The notes beneath the pieces are model-generated. The model worked only from the letters and a program-made list of their open reading frames with translations, ran no database searches and was not told the DNA's origin. Shown here piece after piece: positions 7,243 through 13,933 of a stretch of DNA of 25,090 nt (position 1 is its first letter; every line of letters begins with the position of its first letter). The stretch is from a virus, in the IMG/VR virus record IMGVR_UViG_3300020465_000090, positions 1 through 25,090 of that record; one strand, given 5' to 3'. A program made the position numbers and the translations under genes.

Positions 7243-8065
7243 AATTAAGTAGAAGTAATTCTTTACGTTGTTGTTGGTCTTTCATATACTCACCAACAGA
7301 ACGCATAGTATATGTCAAATTAAATTCAGCAGCAGTCCAATCTTTAAATCGATCTTTAACTAACTGAGAAGAATTATACGATACCATCATATCTGAAGTA
7401 TGTCTATCACAATCTTCTGCAAACTTATCATGATCAAATCCTTTATGCATAGAACCTTTCCTACCATAAAGATTATCCTTAATATCATAAGGAGGATCTA
7501 AGTACATAAACAATCCATCATGAATATGATTTTCAAAACAATATTCATATGAATATGAATTGATATGCCAATGAGCAATTATCTCTTGATATCCTACTAA
7601 CTTTTCAATACCACGGAAGGAGAAATTGGAGTCTGATGCTTGTTTTGAGAACGAGGAAGACTCAGTGAGACCAGAGAAACTACACTTATTAACAATATAG
7701 AAAGCAACTGCCCTTTCGAGATCTGTTTTTGTACTGTCATTGATAATCTCCTTTGATTCATTAAAAAGATTCCTTGCAGAATCTGGATTTGGATGAGAAG
7801 TTTTAAGATTGAATAAATCTTTACTTAATTCCTCACCAAACATCTGAAGATTACTCCAGAAGTTTATAAGTGGTTCATAAAGATCATTAACCGTGATCTT
7901 TAAATGTGGATACAACTTACTAACATGTATGGCAACACTTCCACCACCTAAGAATGGTTCACGATATTCTACATACTCTCTAAGATCTGGAAAGAATTGT
8001 CCCATCTTAGTACAAGCACGGGATTTGCCACCAGGATACCTAAGAGGGGTCTTCAGTGCTTTCAT
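7220..8065 (-). CDS. dam: D12-class N6-adenine DNA methyltransferase (Dam-like)
   Basis: A 281-residue methyltransferase that should transfer a methyl group from S-adenosylmethionine to adenine N6 in DNA. It has TPLRYPGGK at residues 6-14, an AdoMet-binding FLGGGS at 38-43, and the catalytic DPPY at 190-193. The order of motifs is that of Dam/D12 enzymes. Such enzymes in phages usually protect their own DNA from host restriction. No restriction endonuclease is next to it, so it looks like an orphan methylase. It overlaps the neighbours at both ends (26 bases with the 71-aa gene, 23 with gp62). The recognition sequence cannot be read from the protein; GATC is the usual Dam target. Confidence 0.93.
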   Translation of the reverse strand: MKALKTPLRYPGGKSRACTKMGQFFPDLREYVEYREPFLGGGSVAIHVSKLYPHLKITVNDLYEPLINFWSNLQMFGEELSKDLFNLKTSHPNPDSARNLFNESKEIINDSTKTDLERAVAFYIVNKCSFSGLTESSSFSKQASDSNFSFRGIEKLVGYQEIIAHWHINSYSYEYCFENHIHDGLFMYLDPPYDIKDNLYGRKGSMHKGFDHDKFAEDCDRHTSDMMVSYNSSQLVKDRFKDWTAAEFNLTYTMRSVGEYMKDQQQRKELLLLNYGTQGLA

Positions 8066-8255
8066 TATTAATGTCTGGTAATACAGGAGGATTTTCTTCT
8101 GCGTCTCTTGCAGCCTGTTCTACTGCCTTATTATGACTCCAATAATCATATTTTTCAAAGAGATGATAAGGAATCCAAAGACATTTTTTCACAAACCATT
8201 CTGCCCATAGAAAGGCAACAATGGTAGCATCTACTGGATCTTTAGGGTATTTCAT
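8040..8255 (-). CDS. small conserved phage protein, possibly membrane-associated
   Basis: A 71-residue protein that I do not recognise. The N-terminal half is aromatic and hydrophobic (ATIVAFLWAEWFVKKCLWIPYHLF, around residues 10-33, interrupted by two lysines), which suggests an amphipathic or membrane-surface helix. The C-terminal half is acidic and proline-rich. It overlaps dam by 26 bases and the next small gene by 14 bases, so it is part of a packed cassette of small genes between gp44 and gp62. No function can be assigned. Confidence 0.65.
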   Translation of the reverse strand: MKYPKDPVDATIVAFLWAEWFVKKCLWIPYHLFEKYDYWSHNKAVEQAARDAEENPPVLPDINNESTEDPS

Positions 8256-8436
8256 GATTTAATTCCAATTGAATTGCAGTATCAAAGTTGGTGTAGGTAA
8301 TTGGATGAAGAGCACAATATTCACTAAAGGTAATCATCATTTCCTTACGTGTTAGTTTACAATGGTTTGCTGCTTTTGGCAAGTTCCACTTAGCACAAAA
8401 TAACATTTCCATTGCTTCTCTAGTTTCTATTCTCAT
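8242..8436 (-). CDS. small phage protein with possible helix-turn-helix
   Basis: A 64-residue protein with an ATG at 8436 and a four-base overlap (ATGA) with the gene before it. The middle part, NLPKAANHCKLTRKEMMITF, has the spacing of a helix-turn-helix: an A-A-N-H turn after a helix, followed by a second helix starting at LTRKEM. This could be a small DNA-binding protein, but the pattern is short and the call is tentative. I do not recognise the family. Confidence 0.6.
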   Translation of the reverse strand: MRIETREAMEMLFCAKWNLPKAANHCKLTRKEMMITFSEYCALHPITYTNFDTAIQLELNHEIP

Positions 8437-8660
8437 AGAGAATCTAAGTCTCCACCATGTCTTGGTTTGTGATGTTTCATACCATCATGATTACCATCAT
8501 TAGGCAATTTACCAGTCATAAGATATTCAACAGTCTCCTTACATCCACGAAGATAGTGAAGTTGCTCAACTGTTTTATCTGTTTGTTCTTGTGCTTTAAT
8601 CTGTGCAATTCTCTTAGTAAATCTTGCTAGAAGTTGCTCTAAGTTTTCTGTTTGTTTCAT
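8433..8660 (-). CDS. small coiled-coil phage protein of unknown function
   Basis: A 75-residue protein. The first 50 residues are predicted to be helical with heptad-like spacing (LEQLLARFTKRIAQI, then EQLHYLRGCKETVEYLM). The C-terminus is histidine- and glycine-rich (DGNHDG, KHHKPRHGGD), which could bind metal. The stop overlaps the following 64-aa gene by four bases and the start overlaps the preceding gene by one base. No known family recognised. Confidence 0.62.
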   Translation of the reverse strand: MKQTENLEQLLARFTKRIAQIKAQEQTDKTVEQLHYLRGCKETVEYLMTGKLPNDGNHDGMKHHKPRHGGDLDSL

Positions 8661-8920
8661 TAGTAAAACCTCTCTCTTTGATAAGACTGTTCCAATTCAA
8701 GAACTACGGTATCCATAATACGATTAAAAGATCTTGACATCTGACGATATCCAGATCCAACATATAACTGACCAGCAAATACTGATACAGTTGCAAGACC
8801 CCAAAAGATATAATAGAACTTAGACTTTACTTGATTTCTTTGTTTTTGCCTTAATGATCCAAATTCAGGTTTAGTTTCAGAAGGTATATTCAAATTAATT
8901 TGTTCCATGTTATTCATCAT
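8660..8920 (-). CDS. small single-pass membrane protein
   Basis: An 86-residue protein with one clear membrane segment around residues 35-55 (FYYIFWGLATVSVFAGQLYV), preceded by a basic stretch (RQKQRNQVKSK) that by the positive-inside rule would be cytoplasmic. The C-terminal part is helical and charged. Several methionines near the start (8920, 8917, 8908) are possible starts; the first gives an 11-base overlap with the psbN-like gene. It lies directly after the psbN-like gene, so both membrane proteins are probably made together. Family not recognised. Confidence 0.62.
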   Translation of the reverse strand: MMNNMEQINLNIPSETKPEFGSLRQKQRNQVKSKFYYIFWGLATVSVFAGQLYVGSGYRQMSRSFNRIMDTVVLELEQSYQRERFY

Positions 8921-9179
8921 GTTTATGAGTTAATTTACCAGACATCTCATATGCATCTTTGTTTCCACCGTGTCCATGTGCAATGCCTAGTTCATGCATT
9001 TTAGCATGTTCGTCAATAGGGTCTCTTAAATCAGTCTTACCAGATCCCAATGTAAGATACAAACCGTAACCTACTAAAAATGCAAGTAGTCCGAGAATAA
9101 CAGCAACTAGTTGCCCTTCAGGTGGTAGTCCTGCATAGTTTCCATGCTCTACCCAGTAACTATTAGTAATAAAAATCAT
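8910..9179 (-). CDS. psbN: PsbN-like photosystem II-related membrane protein
   Basis: An 89-residue protein whose middle matches PsbN. The hydrophobic helix at about residues 24-44 (VAVILGLLAFLVGYGLYLTL) is followed by the PsbN signature LRDPIDEH at 51-58; cellular PsbN ends in a closely similar LRDPFEEH. PsbN is a thylakoid membrane protein needed for photosystem II assembly and repair rather than a subunit. Cellular PsbN is about 43 residues; this one has an N-terminal extension of about 20 residues and a histidine-rich C-terminal extension (residues 59-89). A strong ribosome binding site, GGAGGG, stands about seven bases before the ATG. It points to a cyanobacterial host. It could be a PsbN mimic with an altered role rather than a strict orthologue. 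Confidence 0.75.
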   Translation of the reverse strand: MIFITNSYWVEHGNYAGLPPEGQLVAVILGLLAFLVGYGLYLTLGSGKTDLRDPIDEHAKMHELGIAHGHGGNKDAYEMSGKLTHKHDE

Positions 9180-9385
9180 TCTTTACCCTCCTTTTCCTTT
9201 TTAATAAACTCATCCATTCTTTCTATTATATCTTGAGCATCAATAAGATTATCAATGTCTGATAGAAAATTAGCAATATGTTTTGCAACATAAGACTTTT
9301 CTCCTCTTGCTGCAAATGCTAGTGCATCTCTCAAATGTTCTTGAGATGCTCTAAGTGATTCTTCTACTGGTCTTGATAAAGTCAT
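9176..9385 (-). CDS. small helical conserved phage protein
   Basis: A 69-residue, almost wholly helical and charged protein, with a first helix around SLRASQEHLRDALAFAARG and a second around VAKHIANFLSDIDNLIDAQDI. It ends in a basic/acidic tail (KKEKEGKE). It overlaps the psbN-like gene by four bases (ATGA) and starts inside the stop of the 50-aa gene in the same manner. I do not recognise a function. The shape suits a small dimeric helical adaptor. Confidence 0.65.
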   Translation of the reverse strand: MTLSRPVEESLRASQEHLRDALAFAARGEKSYVAKHIANFLSDIDNLIDAQDIIERMDEFIKKEKEGKE

Positions 9386-9534
9386 TTTTTTCTGGACTGT
9401 TCATGTTTTAATTGTTTTTCTAACCCAAATTTAATTGTAGTCAGTGGATGATACAATGGAGATTGTCTCTCAATATAATCTTCCAAATGAGCAATATGCT
9501 CAAGTGCAAAAATTAATTTTGTTTCATCATTCAT
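9382..9534 (-). CDS. 50-residue microprotein between pyrE and the psbN cassette
   Basis: A frame of 50 codons beginning MNDETKLIFALEHIAHLEDY and ending EQSRKK-TGA. It fills the gap between pyrE and the 69-aa gene exactly: the start lies eight bases inside the pyrE end, and the stop overlaps the next ATG by four bases (ATGA). This tight fit and phage-like codon use support a real gene. The sequence is helical in the first half, with a short PLYHPLTT linker and a basic end. No homologue recognised. Confidence 0.6.
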   Translation of the reverse strand: MNDETKLIFALEHIAHLEDYIERQSPLYHPLTTIKFGLEKQLKHEQSRKK

Positions 9535-10096
9535 CCTTGGCATCTACTAAATCTTCCAATTTAAAAAGACTAAGAGATTTAAATCCTGCATCCATAATAG
9601 CACGATCACCCCCTTCTTGTCTATCAATAATGGAAATAATGGTATCAACTATATATCCTGCTTCTATAATCTTTAATGCTGCTTTAACAGAAGATCCACC
9701 TGTAGTGATTACATCTTCCAATATAGTTACTTTAGAACCTCGTTTTAAAGTTGGACCTTCTATCCATGCTTCTGTACCATGCCCTTTTGGTTGCTTACGA
9801 ACTATCAAAGCATCTAATGTTTTTGGACGTTCAACACTATGAGATGCCATTGCAACTCCACTTACTAAAGGATCAGCACCAAGAGTAAGTCCTGCTACTG
9901 CAACAGATTCTTTATCTACCAATTCCAATAATAAATGACTAACTAATGATAACCCCTCACCACTCAGAATAACAGGTTTACAATTAACATAATGATTACT
10001 TTCCAAACCAGATGAAAGAACAAACTTACCTTGACGATAAGAACGTTCTTTGATTAATTTAAGAAGTCTTTCTCTATAATTTTTAAGATTTTTCAT
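9527..10096 (-). CDS. pyrE: orotate phosphoribosyltransferase (PyrE)
   Basis: A 189-residue enzyme that joins orotate to PRPP to give orotidine monophosphate, the fifth step of pyrimidine synthesis. The PRPP-binding loop VTILEDVITTGGSS is at residues 123-136, with the two acidic residues ED at 127-128. The flexible catalytic loop lies around RKQPKGHGTEAW (100-111). The N-terminal FVLSSGLESNHYVNCK segment matches the PyrE hood and orotate site. The frame continues one codon upstream to a TTG, but the ATG at 10096 is the natural start. pyrE is found in a number of cyanophages, where it is thought to help nucleotide supply for phage DNA. It lies between gp44 (plus a 33-aa gene) and the small-gene cassette. 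Confidence 0.94.
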   Translation of the reverse strand: MKNLKNYRERLLKLIKERSYRQGKFVLSSGLESNHYVNCKPVILSGEGLSLVSHLLLELVDKESVAVAGLTLGADPLVSGVAMASHSVERPKTLDALIVRKQPKGHGTEAWIEGPTLKRGSKVTILEDVITTGGSSVKAALKIIEAGYIVDTIISIIDRQEGGDRAIMDAGFKSLSLFKLEDLVDAKDE

Positions 10097-10184
10097 CAAT
10101 TTGTTTTTGCCAATGTTTAATTAAAAATTCCAGTTCTTTAATACGTTCTTTCGCAGTTTTAATTTTTTCAGATAGTTTAGTCAT
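10083..10184 (-). CDS. 33-residue coiled-coil microprotein
   Basis: A frame of 33 codons starting MTKLSEKIKTAKERIKELEF and ending in TAA. Its ATG overlaps the gp44 stop by four bases (ATGA) and its end overlaps the pyrE start by 14 bases. It fills the only gap between these two genes. The heptad pattern of I/L residues (LSEKIKTAKERIKELEFLI) predicts a single helix or a short coiled coil. The function is unknown. Confidence 0.55.
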   Translation of the reverse strand: MTKLSEKIKTAKERIKELEFLIKHWQKQIDEKS

Positions 10185-11122
10185 TTGAATTGACACTCCA
10201 CCATAATTTCAGTTAATGCTGCAAGCATATTTATCTCTTGATCTGCTACAAATGCTACTTGATACTGGTACTTCGCAATAACAAGAACGGCAGCAGGAAT
10301 AGTGCTAGGGACAAGGGATTCGTATAGACTATCGTAAATGCGACGGAATAATACAGAACTATCATTATCCATATTAGCAACGACCCATTTCCTAACTTCG
10401 GCAAAATTTTTCGCCTTAAGGTTTTTAATAAGATCATTTACAGCAATGTCTGAGAAAGACGCAAGTATTCCCGAATCAATTTGTCCTCCAACGGAGTACC
10501 TCTGACATTCGTTGAGAACTCTTCTCCAATCAGGAAAATGTTTATTAATGAGCTGAACAAGAACTTTCTTATCATAATTGATCTTTTCTTGATCCAAAAT
10601 GAAGTTGAGTCGTTTAAAGAATTCAGCAGCGATATTCTGCTTTTCCTTCCCTTTAATACCGAACTCCACAACCGCACATCTGGAATGGAGGGGTTCAAGA
10701 ATTTTATTCTTGTAATTGCATGTAAAGATGAATCTACAATTTCCTGCGAACTCTTCAATAAATGCTCGTAAGAGAAGTTGTACGTCGTTACCTGTGTTGT
10801 CTGCCTCATCGATAATGATAACCTTGTGCTTCGCTTCTGACGCAAGCGAGACTGTCGAGGCAAAGTTCTTAGCGTTATTACGGACGGTATCGAGGAATCT
10901 ACCTTCGTCTGATCCATTAATGACATAATAGTCTGCTCCTAATTGGGTACAAAGTGCCTTTGCTACCGTGGTTTTACCAACACCAGGCGGTCCCGCAAGA
11001 AGCATATTTGGTATTTCTCCCTTATTTAGGAAATCTCTAAAGGTTTTCTTAATATTCTCTGGGAGAATACATTCTTCAATTGTTTTGGGTCTGTATTTTT
11101 CAACCCATATAAAGTTGCTCAT
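10181..11122 (-). CDS. 44: gp44 clamp-loader ATPase subunit
   Basis: A 313-residue AAA+ ATPase, the T4 gp44 homologue (319 residues). Four copies with one gp62 open the gp45 ring and place it on primer-template DNA. The N-terminal WVEKYRPKTIEE signature of clamp loaders is present. Walker A is GPPGVGKT at 44-51, Walker B IIIDEAD ends at the DEAD box (105-108), sensor 1 is FTCNY, and the SRC arginine-finger motif is at 147-149. The C-terminal third forms the collar domain. Three bases separate it from the upstream 177-aa gene and it overlaps the downstream 33-aa gene by four bases. Confidence 0.96.
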   Translation of the reverse strand: MSNFIWVEKYRPKTIEECILPENIKKTFRDFLNKGEIPNMLLAGPPGVGKTTVAKALCTQLGADYYVINGSDEGRFLDTVRNNAKNFASTVSLASEAKHKVIIIDEADNTGNDVQLLLRAFIEEFAGNCRFIFTCNYKNKILEPLHSRCAVVEFGIKGKEKQNIAAEFFKRLNFILDQEKINYDKKVLVQLINKHFPDWRRVLNECQRYSVGGQIDSGILASFSDIAVNDLIKNLKAKNFAEVRKWVVANMDNDSSVLFRRIYDSLYESLVPSTIPAAVLVIAKYQYQVAFVADQEINMLAALTEIMVECQFK

Positions 11123-11125
11123 TAA

Positions 11126-11659
11126 TCATAACCAATTTGGTTTTCTGGATGGGTCACGTAGATAATTAGATGTAACCCAAGGTTTGCTGCTAATGTAATT
11201 TTTGTAAGCAGTAAAAGTGTCAATGCTTGTGTCATGTTTATACTCATCAGGCATTGCACGAGTGAATGATTCTACCATACAATAGCATGTAATTACTTCT
11301 CCTGCAAATTTGTGAAATGTTTTCTTTGCTTCAAACAATGCATCAGCACATCCATGAACCTTACCATAACGATGATTGTATTCATCAACTAAAGCACATC
11401 CATGTTGTATCAACCATGCAGTATTGAATATACTTTCAGCAGCCCATTGGGTACAAGGATGATTTCTGAATGCACCCTTTACAACTGAATACGGTGTTCC
11501 ATCTTTCTTCTTAATCAAATCATCACCCCAGTCATAATACCAGTGTGAGAAGACAATAGAGAGCATTTGACAGGTCTCCAATGGCATCTTGACCACATGT
11601 TTATCAGGCAATACTCTTGCAGATACATATGGATCAGGATTAGTAACAAAGATGTTCAT
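11126..11659 (-). CDS. conserved phage protein of uncertain function
   Basis: A 177-residue protein. The N-terminal pattern, beginning MNIFVTNPDPYVSARVLPDK and continuing VVKMPLETCQML, together with NHPCTQWA and a DEYNHRYGKVH segment, is shared with a family of small phage and bacterial proteins, some of which I recall being annotated as pyrimidine-dimer DNA glycosylase-like. I am not sure of that link and do not assign the activity. The protein contains several cysteines and histidines (CYCM, HPC, HGC) but no clear zinc finger. It sits directly upstream of gp44 with a three-base gap, so it is made together with the clamp machinery. DNA repair would suit the context. Confidence 0.6.
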   Translation of the reverse strand: MNIFVTNPDPYVSARVLPDKHVVKMPLETCQMLSIVFSHWYYDWGDDLIKKKDGTPYSVVKGAFRNHPCTQWAAESIFNTAWLIQHGCALVDEYNHRYGKVHGCADALFEAKKTFHKFAGEVITCYCMVESFTRAMPDEYKHDTSIDTFTAYKNYISSKPWVTSNYLRDPSRKPNWL

Positions 11660-11678
11660 AAGTTATTCCAATGACGGA

Positions 11679-11798
11679 TTACTCCGCTAATAATAAAACA
11701 GTTAGTAATGAGATAAGAAAAGAAAATAAAAGTACGTACCAGAACAACGTAGTTGTCGTAGCGTCTAGTCTTTTCGTCAGAAAAACTACCCAACGCAT
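11679..11798 (-). CDS. 39-residue single-pass membrane microprotein
   Basis: A frame of 39 codons that starts MRWVVFLTKRLDATTTTLFW and continues with a hydrophobic stretch (YVLLFSFLISLLTVLLLAE) before TAA. The basic N-terminus and about 20 hydrophobic residues make a convincing membrane-anchored peptide. It lies in the gap between the 87-aa gene (24 bases away) and the 177-aa gene (19 bases away). A GGA-containing purine tract precedes the ATG. In size and make-up it resembles small photosystem subunits, but no family signature is visible. Confidence 0.6.
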   Translation of the reverse strand: MRWVVFLTKRLDATTTTLFWYVLLFSFLISLLTVLLLAE

Positions 11799-11822
11799 AC
11801 TTCCATATCCTCCATACTCTCT

Positions 11823-12086
11823 TCACCTATTATATCCTGCTGTTCTTCCCAGTGAATTAGATCCACCTTTCCATTCATGTTTCTCATAATCAAAACCTTC
11901 ATGTGGTGGTGATTCATAAACAGGTTCCTTAGATCTATTGTGTATTGCTATAAATTTGTCTGCAGCAAAATGTCCTCCCAGACATACCTCAATCTCATCA
12001 CCATCTTTCCAATTCAACTCACCATTCATTTTGGTGTGCTGCATTGCTAATTGAATTTTATCAATTACTTCTTGTGTTAATCTCAT
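11823..12086 (-). CDS. conserved small phage protein of unknown function
   Basis: An 87-residue protein that I do not recognise. The first half has a helix (LTQEVIDKIQLAMQHTKM) followed by a strand-rich part with GDEIEVCLGGHFAADKFIAIH. The second half is rich in glycine, proline and aromatic residues and probably flexible. Its ATG shares one base with the gp45 stop (TAATG), so the two are likely translated together. Because it directly follows the clamp gene, a clamp-related or general replication role is possible but not shown. Confidence 0.65.
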   Translation of the reverse strand: MRLTQEVIDKIQLAMQHTKMNGELNWKDGDEIEVCLGGHFAADKFIAIHNRSKEPVYESPPHEGFDYEKHEWKGGSNSLGRTAGYNR

Positions 12087-12766
12087 TATCCAAATGTAGA
12101 ATCAGGTTCAAGAGCAATAAAGTACTTTAAATCGTGTTGAGTATTAGTAAATCTGGATAATAACTTAGATGAAACTACAACATCATAAGCACCAGGAATA
12201 ATCTTAATGTTCTCAACCTTAAAGTTGAATACAAATTCCTTATTAGTTTCACCAACTATAACAGCAAATTCATTAGAAGTATCATTCTTCTTATCACGAA
12301 CTACAAGTTTAATAACACCTGCTTCACCAACTGCTGATAAATCAGGTAACTGATAGACTCCTGCTGCCTTAAGTAGTTTCTCCAATGATAAACTCTCTAA
12401 CTGAAAATGTATATCCTCAGATGGAAGAGTAATCTCTTTTTCAGGTGGAGCAACAATAACATTAGGATCTGCATAGAAATATTTTACTCTACGCTGTCCC
12501 TCTTTAATAGAAATATATGATTCGGGACTAAAATCCAAATCAGGATCTTGATGTAATCCAAGTCCATTTAAGAATTGATTTAAATCATAAATTCCAAACT
12601 CACGAGGAAAATCCTCATCAATTTGTGCTTCTGCAAGAATGTTTTTCGCAATAGATATTGTACGAAGTTGGTTTCCTTCCTTTACAAGAATGGAATTATT
12701 AATACCAGCAAAATTCTTAAGAATAGTTAAAGTTTTGTCAGATAAATTCATTGTTTCGATTGTCAT
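12086..12766 (-). CDS. 45: gp45 sliding clamp
   Basis: A 226-residue processivity clamp, close to T4 gp45 (228). It forms a trimeric ring that tethers gp43 to DNA and also activates late transcription together with gp55. The N-terminal NLSDKTLTILKNFAGIN stretch, the FGIYDLNQFL segment and the IKIIPGAYDVVVSSKLLSRF region match the family. The first ATG (12766) leaves a two-base gap to the upstream gene. An internal ATG at 12751 gives the start MNLSDKTL, which corresponds better to the N-terminus of T4 gp45 and may be the real one. All other replisome parts except primase are in this window. Confidence 0.94.
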   Translation of the reverse strand: MTIETMNLSDKTLTILKNFAGINNSILVKEGNQLRTISIAKNILAEAQIDEDFPREFGIYDLNQFLNGLGLHQDPDLDFSPESYISIKEGQRRVKYFYADPNVIVAPPEKEITLPSEDIHFQLESLSLEKLLKAAGVYQLPDLSAVGEAGVIKLVVRDKKNDTSNEFAVIVGETNKEFVFNFKVENIKIIPGAYDVVVSSKLLSRFTNTQHDLKYFIALEPDSTFG

Positions 12767-12768
12767 AA

Positions 12769-13335
12769 TTAAGGCATAGTGTGATCAATGTTTCCACTTG
12801 TCATGGAAGGTTTTCCGTAATGCTCATCAAAATGTAAGAGTAGCATAGCATAATGTATCACTTTCATCAAGTCTTTCTTATTTCTTCCATCTTTACTTCC
12901 ATAGCGACTACCATACTTAAGTATATTTGCTTGACAGAAATCAGATGCTAAATCTCTAGATGCCATCAAATCTATAGTCTGAACATTACGGTACTCATGT
13001 TTAGTGCCTGTGTAATGACCATTGTAAGTACGTGATACATACTCTTCTACATCTTGGAGAATCTCCTTTTCATGGTACTTGTTTCTTGCGTCTGACATTG
13101 TTTCTTCTTTTTTGTCCTCGGTATTTATCTCACCCAATAATGTAGTATCAGGATATGGTGGTCTATACATATAATCTGGTGGATACTCAGTAATACCAGT
13201 AACATCATCAGTCATAGGCAACCCTCGTGCCAATTGCTCCTCTTTCCATTGTTTAAGATTTGCTTCATCATCTGGTCCGTACATTTCGTCGTAAAGTAAA
13301 CTCCAAGAATTAGTCATAACAAAATAAAAAGTCAT
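12769..13335 (-). CDS. DUF3310-like (SaV) protein with N-terminal extension
   Basis: A 188-residue protein. The C-terminal part, from YRNVQTIDLMASRDLAS through CQANILKYGSRYGSKDG and KKDLMKVIHYAMLLL, matches DUF3310, a small phage domain of unknown function that has an N/I-KY-x-x-R-x-G-x-K core. The first 110 residues are polar, with an acidic/tyrosine-rich, proline-rich region (YPPDYMYRPPYPD) that looks disordered. The start at 13335 overlaps pebS by 26 bases; the second ATG at 13317 (MTNSW) is an alternative. An internal ATG at 13098 would yield the DUF3310 part alone. It lies between pebS and gp45. Confidence 0.7.
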   Translation of the reverse strand: MTFYFVMTNSWSLLYDEMYGPDDEANLKQWKEEQLARGLPMTDDVTGITEYPPDYMYRPPYPDTTLLGEINTEDKKEETMSDARNKYHEKEILQDVEEYVSRTYNGHYTGTKHEYRNVQTIDLMASRDLASDFCQANILKYGSRYGSKDGRNKKDLMKVIHYAMLLLHFDEHYGKPSMTSGNIDHTMP

Positions 13336-13933
13336 TGACTAGACTTTCTGCTTTTTCTTTCCCAAACTTACCTTTAAGGTATCCACTTACTGGATCAAGT
13401 CTAGTCATGTAAGCATCAAAGTCTTTATATACACCAGTATCGTTACCAGTGGGTTTTTCATATTCTAGCATATCTTTGTACTTAGTCAAGTAAGTCTTGA
13501 ACATATCAAGATGCTTATCAACTTCATCCATTTTACAATACCTAACAAATATATTCTCTGAGAAATGATTACCCATTTCAAAGAATCTATAATCTTTTTC
13601 TGCTTTTGGCAAATCATCAAAAGATAATAAATGATTTTCCACAGGATGTTGATAGTCAAATACTATTATAACCCTATTCTCATTGAATCCCATAAGATCC
13701 AAACCAAAACAGGGAAGATTACTTCCAGTCTTAGGATAGATGATGTTGTTGTAAATACAAGTTGTTTCATTCCAGATTTCTACCTCTCTAGATTTAATTA
13801 TATAAGGATGAGTGTATGTTTTGGCAGTAAGATAAGTGTTCTTACTTTCCCAATTTGCCCAGACACTACCAACCCCATTATGAAGGTCGATAGTGTCATG
13901 CAATACATTTTTATACTCTTTCCACAGATTCAT
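13310..13933 (-). CDS. pebS: ferredoxin-dependent bilin reductase, PebS type (phycoerythrobilin synthase)
   Basis: A 207-residue bilin reductase that strongly resembles cyanophage PebS, which reduces biliverdin IXalpha to phycoerythrobilin in two two-electron steps with ferredoxin. Shared blocks include YPKTGSNLPCFGLDLM, VIIVFDYQHP, FFEMGNHFSENIFVRYCK, and LDPVSGYLKGKFG, then VNDFLF at the end. The two aspartates that correspond (from memory) to the catalytic D105 and D206 of P-SSM2 PebS are D79 and D180. The N-terminus is about 20 residues shorter than in PebS, in a part expected to be disordered. A PcyX-type enzyme is a possible alternative, since it makes the same pigment. No heme oxygenase is in the window. 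It overlaps cobS by 23 bases and is likely co-transcribed with it. Confidence 0.9.
   Translation of the reverse strand: MNLWKEYKNVLHDTIDLHNGVGSVWANWESKNTYLTAKTYTHPYIIKSREVEIWNETTCIYNNIIYPKTGSNLPCFGLDLMGFNENRVIIVFDYQHPVENHLLSFDDLPKAEKDYRFFEMGNHFSENIFVRYCKMDEVDKHLDMFKTYLTKYKDMLEYEKPTGNDTGVYKDFDAYMTRLDPVSGYLKGKFGKEKAESLVNDFLFCYD

Noticed and set aside
10097-10099. TTG codon as pyrE start
   Set aside because: The next codon is ATG and adds nothing less to the PyrE domain; ATG is the simpler start.
10438-10926. 162-codon alternative minus frame inside gp44
   Set aside because: Shadow frame; gp44 motifs are complete in the main frame and the shadow lacks any family pattern.
11824-11834. TATAAT-like box before the 39-aa gene
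   Set aside because: It encodes the end of the 87-aa protein, and no -35 hexamer or TG extension accompanies it.
11671-11889. Plus-strand frame of 72 codons
   Set aside because: It runs antisense through the 39-aa microprotein gene and the end of the 87-aa gene, and has no promoter or ribosome binding site.
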